In this document: piece by piece, positions 1 through 5,056 of the stretch | How positions within the stretch are numbered: the first letter of the stretch is position 1 | Layout of the letters: the number at the start of each line of letters is the position of its first letter | Origin: Phycisphaerae bacterium | Lineage (GTDB): Bacteria > Planctomycetota > Phycisphaerae > UBA1845 > PWPN01 | Reading direction: 5' to 3' | DNA length: 7,812 nucleotides | Assembly: GCA_026647385.1 (NCBI GenBank) | Contig: JAPKGY010000119.1 | Span: forward strand, 1-7,812 | The notes under the pieces: generated by a model | Database searches by the model: none | What the model was told of the DNA's origin: nothing | The model's input: the letters and a program-made list of their open reading frames with translations, nothing else | Program-made: the position numbers and the translations under genes

Positions 1-777
1 ATCGAGACCAAGCGGGCCGAGGTCGTCCGCCGCCGCGAGGAAAGGCCGCTGCCGGACGTGCGAGCGGCTGCACGCGACGCCGCGCCGCCCCGCGACTTTT
101 GCGCGGCCCTGGCTGGCCCGGCTGCTCGCGGCATCCACGTCATCGCCGAGATCAAGAAGAAGTCGCCCTCCGCCGGCCTGATCCGTGCCGACTTCGACCC
201 GGCAACCATCGCCCGGATCTACCACGCCCACGGGGCCGGCGCGCTCAGCGTGCTGACCGACGAGCCCTATTTCGACGGCCGCCTCGAATACCTCGAACAG
301 GTGCGGGCAGCCGTCCCGCTCCCCGTGCTCCGTAAGGACTTCATGATCGACCTCTACCAGGTTTACGAAGCCCGGGCCGCCGGCGCGGACGCCATTCTGC
401 TCATCGGCGAGGTCCTCGACCCGACACAGATGCGAGAGATGCTCGATCTGGCGGTCGAACTCGACTTGAGCGCGCTGATCGAGGTGCACGAGGAGCAGAC
501 GCTGCACCAGGTGCTGGCCGCCGTGCCGCTGCCGACCGATCGGCGCATCCTGATCGGCATCAACAACCGCAACCTGAAGATCCAGCGGACCGACCTGTCC
601 ACCACCGAGCGATTCGCCCGCCTGTTGCCGCCGGGCACGTTGCTGGTATCCGAGAGCGGCGTGAAGACCCGCGAAGACGTCCGGCGTCTGATCGCCACCG
701 GTGCCCGGGCCCTGCTCGTCGGCGAAGCGCTCATGCGCGCACCCGACATCGGGGCAGCCTTGGACAGCCTGCTCTAA
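1..777 (+). CDS. trpC: Indole-3-glycerol-phosphate synthase, 5'-truncated by window edge
   Basis: TrpC closes the indole ring in tryptophan synthesis: CdRP gives indole-3-glycerol phosphate, CO2 and water, in the cytoplasm. The frame is open from base 1, and its first residues (IETKRAEV) already match the usual TrpC N-terminus. The true start therefore lies a few codons upstream, and the GTG at 58 is internal. 258 residues are visible, against about 260-270 for the family. Numbering from base 1, a TIM-barrel series of motifs is seen: AEIKKKSPSAG (49-59, with E50 and K52), VLRKDF (K112), LIEVHEE (E161), GINNRNL (186-192), VSESG (S217-G220) and LLVGEALM near the end. These cover the expected catalytic Lys/Glu and phosphate-binding positions, so the enzyme looks intact. 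No other trp gene is in the window. The next gene starts 64 nt downstream on the same strand and is functionally unrelated. Confidence 0.96.
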   Translation: METKRAEVVRRREERPLPDVRAAARDAAPPRDFCAALAGPAARGIHVIAEIKKKSPSAGLIRADFDPATIARIYHAHGAGALSVLTDEPYFDGRLEYLEQVRAAVPLPVLRKDFMIDLYQVYEARAAGADAILLIGEVLDPTQMREMLDLAVELDLSALIEVHEEQTLHQVLAAVPLPTDRRILIGINNRNLKIQRTDLSTTERFARLLPPGTLLVSESGVKTREDVRRLIATGARALLVGEALMRAPDIGAALDSLL

Positions 778-828
778 GCAGACTTCCCCTTCTCGCCGAA
801 TGCGTGTTACCATCCTCGGGTCATTCGC

Positions 829-835
829 AAGGAGG
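829..835 (+). promoter_or_regulatory. Shine-Dalgarno of the sulfatase gene
   Basis: AAGGAGG lies 6 nt before the GTG at 842. It decides the start: the in-frame ATG at 800 lies upstream of this site, lacks such a site of its own, and would put extra residues ahead of the Arg-Arg signal peptide. A CGAATG/CATTCG inverted repeat (797-802 and 822-827) sits just upstream, but its 19-nt loop makes it weak. Confidence 0.8.
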
Positions 836-841
836 AATCCC

Positions 842-2326
842 GTGAACCACGCACTTTCACGTCGAATTGTGCTGGCCCAGGCTGTCGCAATCCTGGCGGG
901 CGTTCTCGCACCCCCCGCCTTTGGGCAGGCGACCCAACCGACGCCCAGACGGCCGAACGTCCTCTGGATCTGCCCCGACCAGCAGCGATGGGACACGATC
1001 CACGCCTTGGGTAACAAGTACATCCGAACGCCCAACATCGACCGGCTGGTCGCCCACGGCGTCGCGTTCACCCATGCGTTCTGCCAATCCCCGATCTGTA
1101 CGCCGAGCCGGGCCGCCTTTCTGACCGGGCGGTATCCGTCCTCGATCCGCGCGTGCATCAACGGCAACGACCACTGGGCCAACGGTGCCCCGCTCATCAC
1201 CAAGACTCTGGCCGACGCCGGCTACGACTGCGGCCTGGCGGGCAAACTCCACCTGTCAGCCGCCCACGAACGCATCGAACGCCGACCCGACGACGGCTAC
1301 CGGGTCTTCCACTGGTCGCATCATCCCTATGACGACTGGCCCGAGGGTCACGACTACATCAACTGGCTCCGCAAACAGGGCCTGGACTTCAGAACCCTTC
1401 ACAAGAAGCACGGATTCATCCCCGAGGAATACCATCAGACTACATGGTGCGGCCTCATGGCGATGGATTTCTTCCGCGAGCATGCCGACGACGAGCAGCC
1501 CTGGCTCTTCAGTTTCAACTGTTTCGATCCCCACAATCTCTACGATCCGCCGGGCAATTACCTGGCACGGTTCGATATCCCGTCGCTGCCCGGACCGGCC
1601 TTCCGCGAATCCGACGTCTCCGCCCAGGAAAAGCTGTCCTCGCTCCGATTCCTCGCACCTTTCGCCCGGCCTGAAACCTTCGACGGCCGGAAACTCCAGG
1701 CCGAATACTGGGCCCAGATCGAACTGATCGACCACGTCGTCGGGCAAATGGTCGATGCACTCGAGAAAACGGGGCAACTCGAAAACACCGTGATCATCTA
1801 CATGTCCGACCACGGCGACATACTCGGCGACCACGGCCTGCAAGTGAAAGGCTGCCGCTTCTATGAACCGCTGGTCCGCGTACCGCTGGTCATTTCATGG
1901 CCCGGGCGCCTGAAGCAGGGCCTGGTCAGCGACGCGCTGGTCGAGTTGATCGACATCCCTCCGACGCTGCTCGAGCTGGCCGGCCTGCCCCCGGACCCCG
2001 GGATGGCTGGTAAATCGCTGTGGCCTATCCTGACGGGCCAGGCCGACCCACGTCACCATCGCGACTTCGTCCGAAGCGAATACTTCCAGGCGCTCTTCGG
2101 GCCACCCAGTTACGGCACCATGTTCCGCGACCGCCGGTACAAGCTGGTCAATTATCACGGCACCGGCCTGGGCGAACTCTTTGACCTGCAGGAGGATCCG
2201 GGCGAGTTCAATAACCTCTGGGACGACCCCCAACACGCCGACGTCCGTTTCCAACTCATGGTCAAAAGCTTCGATTCCCTGGCTTTCTCGATCGACACCG
2301 GCCCCCCGCGCGTCGGCCGGTTCTGA
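842..2326 (+). CDS. Secreted sulfatase (Cys-type, formylglycine-dependent)
   Basis: 494 residues from GTG 842. A sulfatase of the alkaline-phosphatase superfamily hydrolyses sulfate esters using formylglycine made from a Cys or Ser in C/S-x-P-S-R. Here the signature is CTPSR with C86, in a typical context (SPICTPSRAAFLTGRYP). Other family marks are the early metal-site DQ (D46-Q47), GKLHL (K135, H137), SDHGD (D323, H324) followed by LGDHGLQVKG (K336), and the C-terminal ELFDLQEDPGEFNNL. Length is normal for bacterial family members. The N-terminus has SRRIVL followed by a hydrophobic stretch and a likely cut near AFGQA (26-30); it reads as a Tat-type signal, so the enzyme is probably periplasmic or extracellular. 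Substrate cannot be told; choline-sulfatase-like, arylsulfatase or polysaccharide sulfatase all fit. No maturase or glycan-degradation gene lies nearby. Confidence 0.93.
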   Translation: MNHALSRRIVLAQAVAILAGVLAPPAFGQATQPTPRRPNVLWICPDQQRWDTIHALGNKYIRTPNIDRLVAHGVAFTHAFCQSPICTPSRAAFLTGRYPSSIRACINGNDHWANGAPLITKTLADAGYDCGLAGKLHLSAAHERIERRPDDGYRVFHWSHHPYDDWPEGHDYINWLRKQGLDFRTLHKKHGFIPEEYHQTTWCGLMAMDFFREHADDEQPWLFSFNCFDPHNLYDPPGNYLARFDIPSLPGPAFRESDVSAQEKLSSLRFLAPFARPETFDGRKLQAEYWAQIELIDHVVGQMVDALEKTGQLENTVIIYMSDHGDILGDHGLQVKGCRFYEPLVRVPLVISWPGRLKQGLVSDALVELIDIPPTLLELAGLPPDPGMAGKSLWPILTGQADPRHHRDFVRSEYFQALFGPPSYGTMFRDRRYKLVNYHGTGLGELFDLQEDPGEFNNLWDDPQHADVRFQLMVKSFDSLAFSIDTGPPRVGRF

Positions 2327-2412
2327 TTGGCCCGAAATGGCAGGCGCGGGCACGGAGGCATGACGGCTTGGCCCGGCAGAGCCGCAACCCAAGAGGGCTG
2401 TCAGAGGCGGGG

Positions 2413-2447
2413 AAACGCTTCTCGCGGCGCGAAGAAATCAAGCGTTT
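2413..2447. repeat. Inverted repeat, 8-bp perfect arms
   Basis: AAACGCTT (2413-2420) and AAGCGTTT (2440-2447) are exact reverse complements. The 19-nt interior itself can fold, because CTTC at 2417-2420... overlaps a CTTC-CG/CG-GAAG pairing. It has no T-tract and lies about 90 nt after the sulfatase stop, so it could be a weak terminator or part of the dispersed repeat that follows. Confidence 0.55.
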
Positions 2448-2450
2448 GTC

Positions 2451-2514
2451 GCACGAAGGGCGCGAAGATAGAGCAAGAGAAGCTCTCTTCCGCCGATTCC
2501 TTCGTGTGCTTCGT
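2451..2514. repeat. Imperfect palindromic 'acgaag' element
   Basis: The left arm starting at 2451 (gcacgaagggcgcgaag) and the reverse complement of the right arm ending near 2514 (gtacgaagcacacgaag) agree at 13 of 17 positions. A smaller hairpin (AGAGAAGCTCTCT) lies between them. From memory, sequences of the form 'cacgaaggacacgaag ... cttcgtgtccttcgtg' recur in intergenic DNA of many bacteria and give spurious peptide readings. This looks like a degraded copy of that kind of element. Confidence 0.6.
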
Positions 2515-2596
2515 ACTACGATGGCTCAGAATCTTCTCCGGGCACGAAAAACCAAATCGGTCCTGTTCACAAACGGTTGTGCCACAAGGATCTGTA

Positions 2597-2628
2597 TCTC
2601 CGCGTCCCCGCGTCTCCGCATCTCCGCG
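2597..2628. repeat. Tandem octamer, 4 copies of TCTCCGCG-like unit
   Basis: Four contiguous 8-nt units: TCTCCGCG, TCCCCGCG, TCTCCGCA and TCTCCGCG. The unit is not a multiple of three, so coding is unlikely. Any reading frame through it gives Ser/Arg/Pro-rich repeats. Confidence 0.8.
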
Positions 2629-2639
2629 TCACGAGGTTG

Positions 2640-2654
2640 GCGGGCCAAGCCCGC
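2640..2654. repeat. GC-rich hairpin
   Basis: GCGGGC (2640-2645), 3-nt loop CAA, then GCCCGC (2649-2654): a perfect 6-bp stem. No T-tract follows. It sits directly after the octamer array and probably belongs to the same mosaic of small repeats. Confidence 0.55.
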
Positions 2655-2724
2655 GCTGTGATCTTCGTGGTTGAAACAAAAAGGATCGAACCGCGAACGT
2701 TCGTGGCACAGAGCGGCAAAAGTC

Positions 2725-2784
2725 GGGTGCCACGTTCCCGCATCCGCCTCGGCGAGACTGCGCCGGAGCGGAGCTCGCGGGGCG
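2725..2784 (+). repeat. Dispersed repeat, copy A (hairpin-forming)
   Basis: Three blocks here recur in the same order and orientation at 7377-7426: gggtgccacgt (10 of 11 identical), atccgcctcggcgagac at 2742-2758 (16 of 17 identical), and cgcggggcg at 2776-2784 (identical). Copy A can also fold: 2743-2754 pairs with 2761-2772 at 10 of 12 positions around a 6-nt loop. Confidence 0.6.
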
Positions 2785-2913
2785 TGTTCCAGGATGCAGA
2801 CAGTCAAGGCAGGGCCGGCGCGTGTGCAAATCACACTTCAATCCCGCCCCAAAGATGGGTGCATCCGAAGCTTGGTGGCGAGGCTCGTCGATCCGGGTGA
2901 CATGGGCTGGCTT

Positions 2914-2951
2914 GTCAGCCCGTGGCTCGCTCGCAAAGGCCACGGGCTGAC
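2914..2951. repeat. Perfect 13-bp inverted repeat
   Basis: GTCAGCCCGTGGC (2914-2926) and GCCACGGGCTGAC (2939-2951) are exact reverse complements around a 12-nt spacer. This is the strongest palindrome in the window. The left arm also forms an alternative hairpin with the GGGCTG just upstream (GGGCTG-GCTTGT-CAGCCC). There is no U-rich tail, so it fits a REP-like intergenic palindrome or a miniature element better than a terminator. Confidence 0.75.
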
Positions 2952-3061
2952 CGGTCAGCTCGCCAGGCGCCTCGCCGTGGCGATCCATGCCACCCCAACC
3001 CACCGGTCCATGCCACTCTTCGACGGATACGCCCCCCGAAGATTTTCTCGCATTCTCGGGC

Positions 3062-3091
3062 TGGACGCGGGTGAATACGATCGGGTATAAT
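3062..3091 (+). promoter_or_regulatory. Sigma-70-type promoter candidate for the paralogue pair
   Basis: A perfect TATAAT (3086-3091) stands in GC-rich DNA, with TGGACG (3062-3067; 4 of 6 match to TTGACA) 18 nt upstream. Transcription would start near 3098 and leave a leader of about 117 nt before the ATG at 3215. The leader holds a short ACCC-GTC-GGGT hairpin, and I recognise no riboswitch in it. Position and orientation fit the downstream gene. Confidence 0.5.
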
Positions 3092-3198
3092 AATTGGGGT
3101 CGACCGGCGAGGGATTGGGCTCGGCCAGGGGGAAGCCTCACGTCGCCTCCAGTACCCGTCGGGTCGCGCGGAGCAGTTCAAATCAGTACGGCTGATCG

Positions 3199-3205
3199 AA
3201 GGAGG
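3199..3205 (+). promoter_or_regulatory. Shine-Dalgarno of the first Cys-rich gene
   Basis: AAGGAGG ends 9 nt before the ATG at 3215. It fixes the start there and excludes the 76-codon in-frame extension back to 2987, which would run through the promoter and repeat DNA and bury the signal peptide. Confidence 0.8.
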
Positions 3206-3214
3206 GCACGTCCC

Positions 3215-4936
3215 ATGAAGCGGTCAATCCGCACTGCGCTTCCACTGATCTTGTTTATTCTCATTGCCGGCCAGGTTTCGGCTGCCCCCACCTGGTGCAG
3301 CCAGAACCCCGGGGCCATCTTCTGCTTCGATTTCGACCGGGCCTGCGTGAGCCCGCCGCCCCCGCCCGAAGCCTGCCCGGACGATGCGGATCGATACGAC
3401 CCCGCGATCCGCGGCGTCTGGCGTTACAACTCATGGAACTACAACACCAACAAGGCCTGCGGCTCCAACATGATCGGGGAGGAACTCGTCGCCATCCTTC
3501 CGAGCGATCCCTACGGAGGCCGCCACGCCAACGGCGGCGACGAGGGCGGCAACCTCGGACAGAACACCGTCGATCTCACCACCTACATCCAGGCGGCCAT
3601 GCCCGGCAAAACGACCGCCAACGGCACGGATCAGCAGCCCCTCGTGCTGACGTTCACCATGGGTGCACTGGCCTACCACAAACTGCAGTTCAACAACGGC
3701 TACCTGGAGCTGTCCCTCGGCGATCAGACGGGACGGATCGATGATCCGGCCAAGGCGCCCACCGACTATGTCCTGGTCGGCGCCGATAACGGGACCGGCT
3801 GCTTCAATTGCAACGCCATGTGCAACCAGGCCGCCGGAGAATCCGCCTCCGATAACCCCTGGCCCACGATCTGCCAACAGGAATTCCCCCACCCTCTGTG
3901 CCCGCCCAAGCAGACCTTCGTCCGAAACACCCTCGCCATCGGCGCACTGGCCATGCTCGATAACAACCCCTGCCACTGCTGCAGCGCCCTGCCGCTGGAC
4001 CCCAACTATCCCAGCTACGCACGCCAGTGCATCCAGGACGCCCGGACTCCCGATTTCCCCGATGGTTTCCAGGAGCCCACGAACATCCACCTGGCCTACT
4101 TCGACGGGCTGGAGTGGCGGATCCTCAGGGCCGGGATGGGAGGTCCGGGAAGCTATGGCGACTTCCGCTATGGCAACTATAACCTGTGGGGCGTCAACAA
4201 AAACGCCGAAGAAGGCTATGAAACCGTGGTACTGACCATCAAAACCAACACCGTGGACGTTTACCACAAGACCAAGATGCTCAACCTCGTCGAAGGTCGA
4301 TGGGTCGAAACGTGGGCCGAAAGCCTCGCCAGGGACCTCCCCCGCCGGTATACGGGGGCCTTCAACAGGCTTCGCGCCGGCACCGACGAAAGCTGCGTGC
4401 TGAACAATGCCGCCTACACCTGCAATCCCGCCTACACAAACGGCAAAAAGAAGTGCAAGGTCATGAAGGAGGACACCTGCACGAGCGGAATCGCCCGGTC
4501 CAGATCCTCCTACGTCTCCTTCGACAACGTGAAGCTCAGCGGCGGCAGCGGCGGGATCCAGATCGGCGCGTGCTGCAAGAACAACGCCACGTGCGTCGAA
4601 ACGGATTGGGACACCTGCGAAAACGTCCTGCACGGCCATTACCAGGGCCCCACCACCGCCTGTGCCGCGACAAGCTGCTGCCCCTATCCGTTCGCCGACG
4701 CCGATCTCGACGGCGACGTGGACCAGGACGACCTCGGAATCATGCAGATCTGCTACACCGGCCAGGGCGGCGGCACGCCGATCGGCTGCGAGTGCCTGGA
4801 CCGCAACGACAAGGATGAACAGGGCGGAGACGACGCGATCGGCGACATTGACGTCCGAGACATCGGTGTCTTCGAGCAGTGCCGGTCCGGTCCGAACGTG
4901 CCCGCGGTGCCGCCGCCGCCCGGGTGCAGCCCTTGA
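3215..4936 (+). CDS. Secreted Cys-rich protein with dockerin-like C-terminus, paralogue 1
   Basis: 573 residues, function not recognised. The N-terminus (MKRSIRTALPLILFILIAG) is a Sec signal with a likely cut at VSA-A, so the protein is exported. The body has about 30 cysteines and shares with the next gene the motifs TWC, FDFD/C, NGGDE-G-LGQ, PLVL-F-M, NGYLEL, PTDY-VG, WPTIC, IAIGALAMLD-NPCHC, HLAYFDG-WRIL, LTIKT-TV and PRRYTGAFNRLR. The final YVSFDNVKLSGG resembles the last strand of jelly-roll (concanavalin-like) domains; that is inference. Residues about 450-490 form a GACC cysteine module. Residues 495-506 (DADLDGDVDQDD) make a canonical EF/dockerin calcium loop; the second (around 539-549, GDIDVRD) is degraded. 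It ends NVPAVPPPPGC. These C-terminal modules are typical of planctomycete exported proteins. No catalytic motif is visible; a surface-attached or carbohydrate-binding role is possible but unproven. Confidence 0.85.
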   Translation: MKRSIRTALPLILFILIAGQVSAAPTWCSQNPGAIFCFDFDRACVSPPPPPEACPDDADRYDPAIRGVWRYNSWNYNTNKACGSNMIGEELVAILPSDPYGGRHANGGDEGGNLGQNTVDLTTYIQAAMPGKTTANGTDQQPLVLTFTMGALAYHKLQFNNGYLELSLGDQTGRIDDPAKAPTDYVLVGADNGTGCFNCNAMCNQAAGESASDNPWPTICQQEFPHPLCPPKQTFVRNTLAIGALAMLDNNPCHCCSALPLDPNYPSYARQCIQDARTPDFPDGFQEPTNIHLAYFDGLEWRILRAGMGGPGSYGDFRYGNYNLWGVNKNAEEGYETVVLTIKTNTVDVYHKTKMLNLVEGRWVETWAESLARDLPRRYTGAFNRLRAGTDESCVLNNAAYTCNPAYTNGKKKCKVMKEDTCTSGIARSRSSYVSFDNVKLSGGSGGIQIGACCKNNATCVETDWDTCENVLHGHYQGPTTACAATSCCPYPFADADLDGDVDQDDLGIMQICYTGQGGGTPIGCECLDRNDKDEQGGDDAIGDIDVRDIGVFEQCRSGPNVPAVPPPPGCSP

Positions 4937-4995
4937 GAGGTTTCGGATCGGGTACCGCGGAGGCGATCGGCGGCCTTCGGACAAAAGCGCATGGA

Positions 4996-5017
4996 CGGGC
5001 TTCGTGAGCCCGGTTTT
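4996..5017 (+). terminator. Terminator-like hairpin between the paralogues
   Basis: CGGGCT (4996-5001), loop TCGTG, AGCCCG (5007-5012), then GTTTT. The T-tract is only four long, so termination may be partial. It lies 60 nt after the first stop and 40 nt before the second start. It could lower expression of the second gene relative to the first, or end the first transcript if the second gene has its own promoter; I see no clear promoter in the remaining gap. Confidence 0.45.
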
Positions 5018-5038
5018 GGGAGAAAATGACCTTTTCGC

Positions 5039-5047
5039 AAGGGGAGG
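5039..5047 (+). promoter_or_regulatory. Shine-Dalgarno of the second Cys-rich gene
   Basis: AAGGGGAGG ends 9 nt before the ATG at 5057, and a purine-rich AGAGAG follows directly before the start. It supports the ATG at 5057, which begins a signal peptide. Confidence 0.7.
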
Positions 5048-5056
5048 ATTAGAGAG

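Larger units (their letters stand above)
2327..3214. other. 888-nt spacer rich in small dispersed repeats, no gene seen
   Basis: No frame in this stretch has recognisable protein content, a convincing ribosome site and family-like composition. Apparent short frames are made of repeat sequence, for example Arg/Ser-rich readings of a tccgcgtc-like octamer. What can be seen are several inverted repeats and hairpins, a tandem octamer, a 10-bp perfect palindrome CGAACGTTCG at 2694-2703, and a promoter candidate close to the downstream gene. No clear rho-independent terminator follows the sulfatase stop at 2326. No tRNA-like cloverleaf was noticed on either strand. Confidence 0.75.

Noticed and set aside
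58..60. GTG as the start of trpC
   Set aside because: Upstream in-frame codons encode the conserved ETKRAEV N-terminal segment, so the gene begins before the window.
701..841. Longer N-terminus for the sulfatase, starting inside trpC or at the ATG at 800
   Set aside because: The AAGGAGG at 829-835 and the Arg-Arg signal peptide place the start at GTG 842. The extension overlaps trpC and has no ribosome site of its own.
2597..2628. Possible CRISPR array or direct-repeat locus
   Set aside because: The units are 8 nt and contiguous with no spacers, so this is a simple tandem repeat.
2368..2661. Small Arg/Ser-rich coding frame in the spacer
   Set aside because: Its sequence is a translation of the acgaag palindrome and the octamer tandem repeat; it has no family resemblance and no ribosome site.
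2671..3090. 139-codon plus-strand frame in the spacer
   Set aside because: It crosses the dispersed repeat and the 13-bp palindrome, has no recognisable domain, and its end overlaps the promoter candidate.
2987..3214. 76-residue upstream extension of the first Cys-rich protein
   Set aside because: It runs through spacer and promoter sequence and would hide the signal peptide. The Shine-Dalgarno at 3199-3205 supports ATG 3215.
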